Assembly: GCA_020199775.1 (NCBI GenBank)
Contig: JAIVJZ010000056.1
Coordinates: 62,001 to 126,000, forward strand
Reading direction: 5' to 3'
DNA: 64,000 nucleotides
Origin: Acidobacteriota bacterium
GTDB taxonomy: Bacteria > Acidobacteriota > Blastocatellia > Pyrinomonadales > Pyrinomonadaceae
Positions within the stretch are counted from its first letter, which is position 1, and the number at the start of each line of letters is the position of its first letter. The translations under genes were made by a program, and so were the position numbers. The notes under the pieces were generated by a model. That model saw only the letters and a list, made by a program, of their open reading frames with translations. It was not told the DNA's origin and ran no database searches. Positions 16,439-24,820 of this stretch are shown here, piece after piece.

Positions 16439-18889
16439 TTAATGCGAAGAGGACGGCACGGGCTGCGTCAGGGGCTTCGGGCGCGCCGACCCGGAAGCGG
16501 GCGGCGTCACTTTCTCCTTCAGAGCCTCGCGGAAGACCTGTTGGACGCTCTCAACGAAAATGAACTGAATCTCGCCGAACAACTCCTTCGGCACTTCGTC
16601 CATATCGCGCTGGTTCAGGTGCGGCAGGAGGATTTTCGTGACGCGCGCGCGACGCGCCGCCAGCACTTTTTCCTTCACGCCGCCCACCGGCAGCACGTTC
16701 CCGCGCAGGGTGATCTCGCCCGTCATCGCCACGTCTTTGCGGATCGGGCGTTGGGCGAGCACGGAGACGATGGCGGTTGCCAGCGTGATACCGGCCGAGG
16801 GGCCGTCCTTCGGGATCGCGCCTTCGGGGATGTGGACGTGTACGTCGTAGATGTTGAAGTCGTCTTCGGGGATGCCGAGTTCGCGCGCGCGCGACTTGGC
16901 GTAGGAGTAGGCGGCCTGCGCCGACTCTTTCATCACGTCGCCGAGTTGGCCGGTCAGGACGAGCACGCCCTTCCCCTTCATCCTGAGAGCCTCGATGAAG
17001 AGCACTTCGCCGCCCGTCGCCGTCCAGGCCAGCCCCGTCGCCACGCCGATCTGGTCTTTCTTCAACACCTCGTCGGGCGTCACCTTCGGCACGCCCAAAA
17101 ATTCGTGCAAATTCTTCGGCGTGACGTGGACGGTGTCGTTCTGGCCTTCGGCGATGCGGCGCGCGACCTTGCGACAGATCGCGCCGATCTCGCGTTCGAG
17201 TTGGCGCAAGCCCGCCTCCTGCGTGTACTGCTGGATGACGGCGGCGAGCGCGCCCTTCGAGATGCGCAGGTGGCGCGAGGCGATGCCGTTTTCGTCCAAC
17301 TGCTTCGGGATCAGGTGGCGGCGCGCGATCTCCAACTTCTCTTCCTCCGTGTAGCCCGCGAGGCGGATCACTTCCATGCGGTCGCGCAGGGCGGGCTGGA
17401 TGGTGTCGAGCACGTTGGCCGTCGTCATGAACATCACGTTCGACAGATCGAAGGTCACGCCGAGATAGTTGTCGCGGAAACTGTTGTTCTGCTCCGGGTC
17501 GAGCACTTCGAGCAGCGCCGAGGACGGGTCGCCGCGAAAGTCCGCGCCGACCTTGTCAATTTCGTCGAGCATGATGAGCGGGTTGTTCGTCCCCGCCTGC
17601 TGCAAGGCTTGGACGATGCGGCCGGGCATCGCGCCCACGTAGGTGCGACGGTGGCCGCGTATCTCCGCCTCGTCGTGCAGGCCGCCGAGAGAGAGGCGCA
17701 CGAACTTGCGATCCAGCGCGCGCGCAATCGAACGGCCGAGACTCGTCTTGCCCACGCCCGGCGGGCCGACGAGACACAGAATCGAGCCCTTCGGCTTCTC
17801 CTTCAACTTGCGCACGGCCAGAGCCTCGATGATGCGCTCTTTGATCTTTTCGAGCCCGTAGTGGTCTTCGTTCAACACCTCTTCGGCCTTTTTGAGGTCG
17901 AGATTGTCCGTCGAAGCCTTCGACCACGGCAGGTCGGTCATGATCTCCATCCAGTTGCGCAGGGTCGCCGTCTCGGCCGCGTCCGGGTGCATGCGTTCGA
18001 GTTTCTTGAGTTGGCGCAGGGCTTCGTCCTCGGCGGCCTTCGGCATGTGCGCCACTTCGATCTTGTCGCGAAACTGCGCGATCTCTTCGGCGAGTTCGTT
18101 GCCCTCGCCGAGTTCGCCCTGAATCGCCTTGAGTTGCTGGCGCAAATAAAACTCGCGTTGCGAGCGGTCGATGTCGGCGCGCGCCTGCGTGTTGATCTCC
18201 TGCTGGACGGTCAATACTTCGATCTCTTTGTTGAGAAGTTCGTTGACGCGACGCAGGCGCGCCGTCGTGTCGGCGATGTCGAGGACGCTCTGCGCGTCTT
18301 CGACCTTGAGTTCGAGATTCGACGCGGCGAGGTCTGCCAGCCGTCCCGCCTCGTCGAGATTGGCGACAATCGCCATCACTTCGGGCGAGATGTTCTTGCC
18401 GAGGTTCGCGGCCTTCTCCATCGAGGCGCGCACGTTTCTGACCAGAGCTTCGACTTCGAGCGAACGCTCCGGCGCGGGCGGCTCCTGCATCACGCTCAAC
18501 TTCGCGCGCAAGTATTCGCCGCCCTCTTCGACCGATTCGAGATGGGCGCGCGTCAAGCCCTGCACGAGTATGCGCGTGCGCCCGTCGGGCAGTTTCAACA
18601 TGCGCATGATGACGGCGACCGTGCCGACGCGGTAGAGGTCGTCGCCCGTCGGTTCTTCCTTGTCGAGGTCTCGCTGCGAGGCGAGCAAAATCATGCGGTT
18701 CTCGCCTAACGCCTCGTCAACCGCGCGGATCGATTTCTCGCGCGAGACAAAGAGCGGCACGATCATGAACGGGTAAATAACGATGTCGCGCAAGGGGAGC
18801 ACCGGCAGCGTCTCAGGAATCTGTAACTGCTGCTCGCCGCTCTCGCCCGTCGCGTCCAATCCTTCGGCGATGTCTGTGATAGATGGCAT
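16439..18889 (-). CDS. lon: ATP-dependent Lon protease
   Basis: 816 residues, close to the usual bacterial Lon length. The N-terminal substrate-recognition domain (LPVLPLRDIVIYPFMIVPLF at about 28) leads to a coiled middle region. The AAA module has Walker A GPPGVGKT at 375-382 and Walker B PLIMLDEIDK. The protease domain has the catalytic Ser in KDGPSAGIT (Ser698) and Lys in GGVKEKVL (about 741). Lon degrades misfolded and regulatory proteins using ATP. It is followed by a strong terminator. A palindrome of 7-mers and then a small heat-shock protein gene lie upstream, a plausible protein-quality neighbourhood, although the palindrome separates them. Confidence 0.97.
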   Translation of the reverse strand: MPSITDIAEGLDATGESGEQQLQIPETLPVLPLRDIVIYPFMIVPLFVSREKSIRAVDEALGENRMILLASQRDLDKEEPTGDDLYRVGTVAVIMRMLKLPDGRTRILVQGLTRAHLESVEEGGEYLRAKLSVMQEPPAPERSLEVEALVRNVRASMEKAANLGKNISPEVMAIVANLDEAGRLADLAASNLELKVEDAQSVLDIADTTARLRRVNELLNKEIEVLTVQQEINTQARADIDRSQREFYLRQQLKAIQGELGEGNELAEEIAQFRDKIEVAHMPKAAEDEALRQLKKLERMHPDAAETATLRNWMEIMTDLPWSKASTDNLDLKKAEEVLNEDHYGLEKIKERIIEALAVRKLKEKPKGSILCLVGPPGVGKTSLGRSIARALDRKFVRLSLGGLHDEAEIRGHRRTYVGAMPGRIVQALQQAGTNNPLIMLDEIDKVGADFRGDPSSALLEVLDPEQNNSFRDNYLGVTFDLSNVMFMTTANVLDTIQPALRDRMEVIRLAGYTEEEKLEIARRHLIPKQLDENGIASRHLRISKGALAAVIQQYTQEAGLRQLEREIGAICRKVARRIAEGQNDTVHVTPKNLHEFLGVPKVTPDEVLKKDQIGVATGLAWTATGGEVLFIEALRMKGKGVLVLTGQLGDVMKESAQAAYSYAKSRARELGIPEDDFNIYDVHVHIPEGAIPKDGPSAGITLATAIVSVLAQRPIRKDVAMTGEITLRGNVLPVGGVKEKVLAARRARVTKILLPHLNQRDMDEVPKELFGEIQFIFVESVQQVFREALKEKVTPPASGSARPKPLTQPVPSSSH

Positions 18890-18901
18890 ATTGTTTTTAA
18901 T

Positions 18902-18980
18902 GATGAACGCGGAACGATGAATGATGAAGTAAAAGCAACTGTCTTCACTTCATCGTTCCGCGTTCATCCTTCATCGTTCG
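18902..18980. repeat. heptamer-built inverted repeat B
   Basis: Arms are made of the 7-mers GATGAAC, GCGGAAC, GATGAAT and GATGAAG, with a 19-bp core pairing (18903-18921 with 18950-18968). It lies between lon and hsp20. The outer right arm forms the last codons and stop of the hsp20 gene. Confidence 0.85.
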
Positions 18981-19434
18981 CTTTAATCTCTACTTTGAAC
19001 TCCGCGCCGCGCCGGTCTGCGAGTTTGGGCAGACGGACGCGGAGCAGCCCGTTGTTTAATTCGGCCGTCGCGCCGCGCACGCGCACAGGCCAGCGCAGGG
19101 GGATGGTGCGATTGAAATTTCCGTAACTTCGCTCTGAACATAGATGCGAGATCGAGCCGCGAAGTACGCGCCTCTTCTTTTTGCCGTTGATTCGCAGGTA
19201 ACTGCTCGTCACGCTGACCTCGATTGCATCCGCGGCGACGCCCGGCAACTCCACCGAGACGCACACCGCGTCCGCCGTCTCGCACAAATCAACCGGCGGC
19301 GACCACGCGCCCGGAATCGCGAGCGAAGGGTCGTCCGCCACCGCCTGCAAAGCCGCCAGCAGACGCCCCACGCGATTGCGCAGACGCTCGATCTCGATCC
19401 GCTCCAACCCGATCACTCGCCCGACGTTTCTCAT
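18964..19434 (-). CDS. Hsp20/alpha-crystallin family small heat-shock protein
   Basis: 156 residues. The central alpha-crystallin domain (about 45-145) starts WSPPVDLCETADAVCVSVELP and contains GVAADAIEVSVTSSYLRING. It ends with the conserved NNGLLRVRLPK, the A-x-x-n-G-v-L motif of the family. These are ATP-independent holdases that keep denatured proteins soluble. The C-terminal IxI motif is degenerate (VEIKAN). The final residues ANDEG and the stop are encoded inside the heptamer palindrome B, so that repeat has shaped the C terminus. Located between lon and nrdR on the same strand, each separated by a palindrome. Confidence 0.9.
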   Translation of the reverse strand: MRNVGRVIGLERIEIERLRNRVGRLLAALQAVADDPSLAIPGAWSPPVDLCETADAVCVSVELPGVAADAIEVSVTSSYLRINGKKKRRVLRGSISHLCSERSYGNFNRTIPLRWPVRVRGATAELNNGLLRVRLPKLADRRGAEFKVEIKANDEG

Positions 19435-19446
19435 CTCTTAAAAGCC

Positions 19447-19520
19447 GTGAATCGTGAATCATGAATCGTGAATGGAAGAAATCAGCTTCCTCTATTTACG
19501 ATTGACGATTCACGATTTAC
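19447..19520. repeat. heptamer-built inverted repeat C
   Basis: Two 27-nt arms (19447-19473, 19494-19520) match at 23 of 27 positions; each is four units of a GTGAATC-type 7-mer. The 20-nt loop (GGAAGAAATCAGCTTCCTCT) closely resembles that of repeat E. It lies between hsp20 and nrdR. Confidence 0.88.
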
Positions 19521-19528
19521 GTTCCCCC

Positions 19529-20020
19529 TCACGGTCTTTTTGTTGCCGCGCTGCTGCCGCCGCTCTGGCGTGAGCGCACGAGGGTTTTCAGTTCGTGCAT
19601 AAACTCGGTCACGTCTTCGAATTCGAGATAGACGGAGGCGAAGCGCACGTAGGCCACCTTGTCGAGTTCTTTGAGACGACGCATGACCATCTCGCCGATC
19701 TTGCTGGTCGGGCGTTCGCGCTCCGGCGATTCCTGCACGTATTTCTCGATCTGGTTGACGATGGCGTCGAGTTTCGACGACGGCACGGGTCGCTTCTCGC
19801 AGGCGCGCAACAGTCCCGCCATGATCTTCGTGCGGTCGAACGGCTCGCGCCGCTCGTCCTTTTTGATGACCATGTAGGGGATTTCGTCGATGCGCTCGTA
19901 GGACGTGAAGCGTCGCTCGCACTTGAGACATTCGCGGCGGCGGCGGATCGCGTCGCCCTCGCGAGACTCACGCGAATCGACCACCTTGTCTTCGAGGTAT
20001 CCGCAGAAAGGACATTTCAT
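19529..20020 (-). CDS. nrdR: transcriptional repressor NrdR
   Basis: 163 residues, the normal length. An N-terminal zinc ribbon (MKCPFCGYLEDKVVDSR ... CLKCERRFTSYE, four Cys) binds DNA. An ATP-cone domain (about 46-136, IPYMVIKKDERREPFDR) senses nucleotides. The conserved AYVRFASVYLEFEDV segment follows. NrdR represses ribonucleotide reductase genes when dATP is high. The start is the ATG at 20020 with GGAG 5 nt upstream; a longer open frame continuing upstream through the flippase gene is spurious. The extra Ser/Ala-rich tail (SGGSSAATKRP) is unremarkable. Confidence 0.95.
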   Translation of the reverse strand: MKCPFCGYLEDKVVDSRESREGDAIRRRRECLKCERRFTSYERIDEIPYMVIKKDERREPFDRTKIMAGLLRACEKRPVPSSKLDAIVNQIEKYVQESPERERPTSKIGEMVMRRLKELDKVAYVRFASVYLEFEDVTEFMHELKTLVRSRQSGGSSAATKRP

Positions 20021-20118
20021 AGAGACTCCGTAATGTATCGGTCGGGGAAAGTTAAGGCCGACGACCCGACGCCCAAACGCGCCCCGTCCGGCCTCGCTTG
20101 ATAACCCTTGCTCGCTAG

Positions 20119-21300
20119 TCAGGTCTGCGCGCTGGCGCGGCGCGCCAGCGTCGCACCCGTCTCGTCCCGCCGCTGCTCGTCGCGCGCGTCGCTCGAAGCC
20201 AGGTTGCGCAGGCGTTCGAGGCTCACGTCGCTCTGCAAGAAATAGTAGAGGCCGAACACGAGCGCGGGCGCGAACACGACGAGGTGCAGCACGATTGAGA
20301 TGGCGGCGGCCTCGTCGCGCGGGATGCCGAGGAAGATCAGACCGGCGGCGGTCGCGGCGTGAAACGCCCCGGCCGCGCCGCCCGGCGTCGGGACGAGCGA
20401 ACCGACCAAAGCCCAGCCGAGCACGAACAACGTCTCCGTCGCCCCGAACGGCAACCCGAACGCGCGCAGCACGAGCCAGTTCGCCACCGCGATGATGCCC
20501 CAGAGGAGCGCGGTCAAGCCGACCGTCAACGCGAGCGCGCGCGCCGAGACGAGCACGCCGAGCGCGCCCGCCACCTGTTCGAGCAAATGCGTCAACAGAC
20601 CGCCCGCGCGTTTGAGCAGACGGGGCGCGCGCGTTAACTTTGCCTCGCACCACTCGATCACCTGTCGCGAGTAACGTCTGAAGATGAGGAGCGCAAAGAT
20701 GCCTGCCGCCGCCGCGACGAGCAGAACGACGCCCGCCTCGCGCACGCGCGCATAGGCCGCCACTGCGTCGCTGCCGCCCGGCGGGCGAAACCAGATGAGG
20801 TTGACCGCGAAGAGCACGACCACGGCGACCATATCGTAGATGCGCTCGACGCCGATGGTCACGAACGCGGCCGACGGTCGCACGCGCGGGTCGCGCAAGG
20901 GCAGAAAAGTCGGCCGCACCACCTCGCCCGTCCGCCCGATCAAAAAGACCGCGCTGAATCCGACGGTCGTGGCGGCGAACAGTTCGCGCAAACTCGACTC
21001 CGTGAGCGGCGCGAGCAAGGCGCGCCAGCGCAGGGCGCGCACGAAGTAAGTCGTCCAGACGATCAAGATGGCGAGCGCGATCAGACGCCAGTCCGAACGC
21101 CCGATGGCCGCGCGCACGCTCGCCCAATCGAGGCCGCGCCCGAACCACCACAGAACGGCGGCGGCGACCAGAGTGAGAATTATAAATTTGAGATAACGAC
21201 GCAAATCAGGCGTCCTCGCGACTATTTCCTTGCCGATTTCTTGTCGAACGATTGCGCCGACGAAGGCGCGTCTCTTGACCTCTCGCCACTTACCGACCAC
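20119..21300 (-). CDS. flippase-like (UPF0104/LPG synthase transmembrane-type) membrane protein
   Basis: About 393 residues (start could be a few codons later). Roughly eight hydrophobic segments are visible, for example LKFIILTLVAAAVLWWFG, LIALAILIVWTTYFVRALRW and IAVANWLVLRAFGLPFG. It has the family signature VVRPTFLPLRDPRVRPS and the late GSLVPTPGGAAGAFHAAT motif shared with the lysylphosphatidylglycerol synthase membrane domain (PF03706). No catalytic MprF domain is attached. Members of this group are thought to move or modify lipids; the substrate is not evident. It is separated from nrdR by 98 nt on the same strand. Confidence 0.85.
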   Translation of the reverse strand: MVGKWREVKRRAFVGAIVRQEIGKEIVARTPDLRRYLKFIILTLVAAAVLWWFGRGLDWASVRAAIGRSDWRLIALAILIVWTTYFVRALRWRALLAPLTESSLRELFAATTVGFSAVFLIGRTGEVVRPTFLPLRDPRVRPSAAFVTIGVERIYDMVAVVVLFAVNLIWFRPPGGSDAVAAYARVREAGVVLLVAAAAGIFALLIFRRYSRQVIEWCEAKLTRAPRLLKRAGGLLTHLLEQVAGALGVLVSARALALTVGLTALLWGIIAVANWLVLRAFGLPFGATETLFVLGWALVGSLVPTPGGAAGAFHAATAAGLIFLGIPRDEAAAISIVLHLVVFAPALVFGLYYFLQSDVSLERLRNLASSDARDEQRRDETGATLARRASAQT

Positions 21301-21636
21301 AATATGTTGGGTGGTCTCGTAAGGCTACAGTATTCAGGATCAAGTCGCAAGAAGCGACGCCGGAGCGCGGAAGTCTGCCAAAGGCAGGGGAATGCGAGTC
21401 TCGGGATGGGCGGTATGCCGGAAGACATCGCGGTTCGCCGCGCATGAAAAGGCGGCCGAGACGGGTTTTCGACCCCGCGCACGGCCGCCCGCAACCTTCG
21501 TTTTATCCCTTCTGCGCGCCGGTTTTACGGGGAACTTTCCCTTTCCACCCATCGTAAGTGGGTACGGCAATCGAGTCCGCCGCCGGCGAGACGCTCGAAT
21601 TTTACTCGCGGCGGGACGGACGGAAAGGCGTCGAAA
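21301..21636. other. divergent intergenic region
   Basis: 336 nt between the divergent flippase-like gene and the sigma factor gene. It must carry both promoters. No convincing -35/-10 pair, repeat or small gene could be fixed by eye. Confidence 0.4.
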
Positions 21637-22242
21637 GTGTTGGGAGCTGCAAAGGCTTTGACGGTCAACGACGGTGCCGAACTAGTCAGGAGATGTCGCG
21701 CGGGCGATGGCGCGGCGTGGGAGGAGATCGTGTCTCTCTATTCCCGCCGCATCTACAATCTCGCCTACCGCTTCACCTCACGCACCGACGCCGCGGAAGA
21801 TTTGACGCAGGAAGTTTTCGTCCGCGTCTATCGTTCGCTCGAACAGTACGACTCGAAACAGGGTGACCTGCAAAACTGGCTGATGCGCCTCGCGCGCAAT
21901 CTGGTCATCGACGACTATCGCAAGCGGCAGCGCGCGCCGCAGGATTCGCAGGGCGAGGATTTGGAAGGCCACACCTATCACCTGCGCGCGGCCAACTCTT
22001 CGCCGCACGTCGAGATGGAGCGGCGCGAACTCGGCGAGCAGGTGCAGGCCGGGATCGACAAACTCGCCCCCGACCTGCGCACCTGCGTCATCCTGCGCGA
22101 CATCGAGGAGTTGAGCTATCAGGAGATCGTCGATCTCTTGCAGATACCCGAAGGCACCGTGAAGTCGCGCATCAACCGCGGGCGGATCGAACTGGCGAAG
22201 ATACTGAGACGGATGCGAGTAGTCGCCATGAGCGACGTTTAG
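21637..22242 (+). CDS. RNA polymerase sigma factor, ECF subfamily (RpoE-like)
   Basis: 201 residues with intact region 2 (about 30-95: EEIVSLYSRRIYNLAYRFTS, AAEDLTQEVFVRVYRSL, LQNWLMRLARNLVIDDYRKR) and region 4 (about 135-190: LRTCVILRDIEELSYQEIVD, IPEGTVKSRINRGR). The start is taken as the GTG at 21637. An anti-sigma gene follows 124 nt downstream, with the palindrome D filling the gap. It is expected to drive an envelope-stress regulon under control of that anti-sigma protein. Confidence 0.92.
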   Translation: MLGAAKALTVNDGAELVRRCRAGDGAAWEEIVSLYSRRIYNLAYRFTSRTDAAEDLTQEVFVRVYRSLEQYDSKQGDLQNWLMRLARNLVIDDYRKRQRAPQDSQGEDLEGHTYHLRAANSSPHVEMERRELGEQVQAGIDKLAPDLRTCVILRDIEELSYQEIVDLLQIPEGTVKSRINRGRIELAKILRRMRVVAMSDV

Positions 22243-22245
22243 TCA

Positions 22246-22337
22246 AACGCGGAACGATGAAGGAGGAACGATGAATTTAAGTCTAAAGAATAATTGCTCC
22301 TTTTTTTCATTCATCGTTCATCGTTCCGCGTTCATCA
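22246..22337. repeat. heptamer-built inverted repeat D
   Basis: Arms are built from 7-mers GCGGAAC, GATGAAG/C/T and GAGGAAC. The left arm contains a GAGGAAC unit and the right arm instead an outer GATGAAC unit, so the arms differ by whole heptamers. It lies inside the sigma/anti-sigma pair, between co-oriented genes. Confidence 0.85.
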
Positions 22338-22366
22338 TTTAACAAGAAGGGTGAAACGAGAAAAAG

Positions 22367-23197
22367 ATGCTGTGTTCGGAATTTGAAGATCGATTAACTG
22401 ACTACCTCGACGGACTGCTCGACGCATCGACGCAGGTCGCGTTCAACGGGCACGCCCTCCGGTGTCCCGTCTGTCACGATCTTTTGAGCGAAGTCAAAAA
22501 TACTTTGCGCGTCTGCCGCACGGCGACGCCGCCCGCACCCGCCCCGAGCCTCGACGCGCGCATCCTGATGCAAACCGCGCCCGAGTCGGTGATGACGTGC
22601 GACGAGTTTGAGGATTACCTGACCGATTATCTGGACGGCTTCCTGCCCGCGACGCTCTACCACCGCTGGGAGCGGCACGCGGCGTTGTGCGGTCGCTGCA
22701 CGAATTTGCCCGGCGAGGTCGTGCGCTCCATCGGCGCGTGCTACACCTACATCAACGAAGAACGCCCCGTGCCCGCCGCGCTGCACGCGCGCATCCTGCA
22801 AGCCACCCTCGGCACAACCGAGGCGGAAAACTTGCGCGCCCCGCTCGGCGCGCGACTCACCGAACTTGTGCGCGGCTGGCTCGACGCCATCGTCTCGCCG
22901 CAACTCGCCACCGTCGCCACGATGCTCCTCGTCGCCGTGCTCGTCGGGACGAGCACGCTCTCCGACGACGGCTCAATCGGCGGCATGTATCGCGCGAGTT
23001 TGCGCTTCGCGTCGAGAACTTACGCGCGCGGGGCGAACTTGCCCGTCGGCCGCGCCGTCATGTCGGGCGATTTGAAGGGGGTCGCGGGAAGCTTGGGAAA
23101 CCTTCTCGGTTCGCCCGGACAAAACGGGAAGCAGAACGCACAGCCCGCCCAGAACGCAACGAACGGGCAGAAACAAACCGAACAGCAAAAGCGTTAG
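22367..23197 (+). CDS. anti-sigma factor with two zinc-finger motifs
   Basis: 276 residues. Two tandem zf-HC2-like modules are seen: FEDRLTDYLDGLLDAST...HALRCPVC (about 5-36) and FEDYLTDYLDGFLPATL...HAALCGRC (about 78-114). The two are evidently duplicated. A membrane helix lies at about 183-200 (LATVATMLLVAVLVG) and a Gln/Asn-rich tail at the C terminus (GQNGKQNAQPAQNATNGQ). It probably sequesters the sigma factor encoded just upstream. The duplicated finger is less common than the single form. Confidence 0.85.
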   Translation: MLCSEFEDRLTDYLDGLLDASTQVAFNGHALRCPVCHDLLSEVKNTLRVCRTATPPAPAPSLDARILMQTAPESVMTCDEFEDYLTDYLDGFLPATLYHRWERHAALCGRCTNLPGEVVRSIGACYTYINEERPVPAALHARILQATLGTTEAENLRAPLGARLTELVRGWLDAIVSPQLATVATMLLVAVLVGTSTLSDDGSIGGMYRASLRFASRTYARGANLPVGRAVMSGDLKGVAGSLGNLLGSPGQNGKQNAQPAQNATNGQKQTEQQKR

Positions 23198-23309
23198 GCT
23201 AGAACCCCGGTCGGGTTGTTGAAATTGATCGTTTGAAGAAGCGACGGTTTAGTAAAAGTTGAGTTTTAGTCGCTTGGTTGCAGGGGCAGCCAGCGGCACA
23301 GGCAAGTTG

Positions 23310-24092
23310 ATGAACTGTTCTTATCACAACATGAACGCGGCGGTCGTGCAGTGCAGTCGTTGCTCGCGCCCGCTGTGCCCGGCGTGCGATCACCGCATCC
23401 GTGGGTTTCCCTATTGTCAGGACTGCATCGTGGCGGGCGTCGAACTGTTGCAGCAGCAACCGGCGTTGCTCCACGCGCCGCAAGCCATACGGCGCAGGAC
23501 TTCCAAGTGGGTGGCGACGCTGCTCTCGCTGCTCGTGCCCGGACTCGGCGCGGCCTACAACGGGCAGACCTCGAAGGCGCTCGTGCATTTCGCGCTGTTC
23601 GCGAGTTGCTGGCAGATGGCGGCCGTGACGAACGCCGTCGCGTTCTTCGTCCTCGGCGCGCTCGGCGTCTGGCTCTTCGCGGCCGTCGACGCCTATCGCA
23701 CCGCGCAACTGATCCGCGCCGGGCTGATGCCCGACGCCGGAGCCGACCCCATCGCGCGCCGCCTCTACGGCCACCCGCTCGCGTGGGCTATCGTACTCAT
23801 CGCGCTCGGCTCGATCTTTTTGCTGAACACTCTGTTCGGCGTGCAGTTCCCCGTGCGTCAACTGCTGCCCGTCGCGCTCGTCCTGCTCGGCGCGTACATG
23901 CTCTTCGATTTCCTGCGCCTGCGACGCGAACGCGACGCGGGCGCGTTCGACGCGTTGAATCCGCCGCCGTCGTTTATGAACAGCGCGCCGCTCGACATGA
24001 CGCGGTTCAGCACGGGCGAACTCAACTCGCAACTGACCGGCGCGCGCGGCAGCAAGACGGACGCGTCGTGGCCGTTCGACCCGCGCGCGTGA
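23310..24092 (+). CDS. B-box-type zinc finger membrane protein
   Basis: 260 residues from the ATG at 23310. The N terminus CSYHNMNAAVVQCSRCSRPLC then PACDHRIRGFPYCQDC is a B-box-like zinc-binding domain with regularly spaced Cys/His pairs. Three or four hydrophobic helices follow (TSKWVATLLSLLVPGLGAAY, VAFFVLGALGVWLFAAV, AWAIVLIALGSIFLLNTLFG, LLPVALVLLGAYMLFDF). The last pair resembles LiaI/LiaF-type membrane domains. Such B-box plus membrane proteins are frequent in Acidobacteriota and have no assigned function. It is downstream of the sigma/anti-sigma pair and may be co-transcribed with it. Confidence 0.8.
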   Translation: MNCSYHNMNAAVVQCSRCSRPLCPACDHRIRGFPYCQDCIVAGVELLQQQPALLHAPQAIRRRTSKWVATLLSLLVPGLGAAYNGQTSKALVHFALFASCWQMAAVTNAVAFFVLGALGVWLFAAVDAYRTAQLIRAGLMPDAGADPIARRLYGHPLAWAIVLIALGSIFLLNTLFGVQFPVRQLLPVALVLLGAYMLFDFLRLRRERDAGAFDALNPPPSFMNSAPLDMTRFSTGELNSQLTGARGSKTDASWPFDPRA

Positions 24093-24227
24093 AAGTTCGG
24101 ACGCGGCGCGGCGGCCGGGCGCGTCTCGCCACGCGGCGAAGTTGTTTGTTATGATGAAGGCGCGCGCACGCGCAGACGGCTTCGTCGTCGCACGCGTAAG
24201 TAATAATCGGCAAAGAGGGAGATTTTT

Positions 24228-24443
24228 ATGACGGCATTACTCGCAACCTTCGGACGCTGGGGCGGCATCCTGACGCTCATCGCGCTGCTCATCGTACTGG
24301 TCAAACAACTCATCGCCCTCGTCGCCTTCCTGATGGTCGCGCTCAAGATCGCCGTCGTCGTCGTCTTCGTCGGCGTGTTCCTGCTCATCATCCTGACGAT
24401 GTTGCGCGCGCGCGGTCAACGCCGGCGCGAGTCGGGGGAATAG
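24228..24443 (+). CDS. small membrane protein
   Basis: 71 residues, almost entirely hydrophobic in two adjacent segments (GGILTLIALLIVLVKQLIAL and ALKIAVVVVFVGVFLLIILT), with a basic tail RARGQRRRE. It is well supported by an AGAGGGAG ribosome site and by a terminator 50 nt after its stop. Function unknown. Confidence 0.72.
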   Translation: MTALLATFGRWGGILTLIALLIVLVKQLIALVAFLMVALKIAVVVVFVGVFLLIILTMLRARGQRRRESGE

Positions 24444-24493
24444 GACGTTAAGGCGGGGTCGCCGCTTCATTTTCGAGAGCGAACGAGAGGCTC

Positions 24494-24533
24494 GGTTCAA
24501 AGTTGCCGGAAGCAATTTTGAACCGGCTTTTTG
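24494..24533 (+). terminator. rho-independent terminator
   Basis: A 13-bp stem (GGTTCAAAGTTGC with GCAATTTTGAACC, one G-T pair) has a CGGAA loop and is followed by GGCTTTTTG. It ends the plus-strand unit of the small membrane protein. Confidence 0.85.
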
Positions 24534-24820
24534 TCTTTAGTTAAAGAGTTTTCTCAGGTTTCGGCGGTTGCAATCCTTTGGCGGGGTGTGATAGGGTGCT
24601 GCCCCTTAAGCAGATCAAGCGGCTCGCCTCGTGGTTTCAAGTAATACCGGATCAGGCTGCCGACTGCCATAATCAGGCAGGTTCAAACCTAATAAAGAAG
24701 CCCCCAATTGTGGTTTCGCGCACCGTCGCCCACTTCGGATGACAGTGACTTTCGCGCTCATCTGCGCCGTTCCCTGTGTGTTTTACGCGCAGATTAGTGA
24801 TAAAGGAGCACATTCTCCCG
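24534..24820 (+). promoter_or_regulatory. long leader upstream of the M23 peptidase gene
   Basis: About 290 nt without a gene. A TTGCAA / ATAGGG pair with 17-nt spacing (about 24568-24596) could be a promoter. Further down, CTGCC-ATAATCA-GGCAG (about 24655-24672) forms a hairpin nested inside a GGTTT/AAACC pair. The sequence matches no riboswitch class I can recognise. Function uncertain. Confidence 0.35.

Noticed and set aside
16442..18709. A 755-codon open frame antisense to lon
   Set aside because: It mirrors the codon pattern of lon, has no ribosome site and reads as Arg/His/Val-rich low-complexity sequence.
20021..21151. Upstream extension of the nrdR frame to 21151
   Set aside because: It runs through the flippase-like gene in the wrong frame; NrdR begins with MKCPFCGY at 20020.
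24600..24720. A known riboswitch class (c-di-AMP, c-di-GMP or cobalamin) before the M23 peptidase gene
   Set aside because: The expected conserved core sequences are not present; only a generic hairpin is seen.
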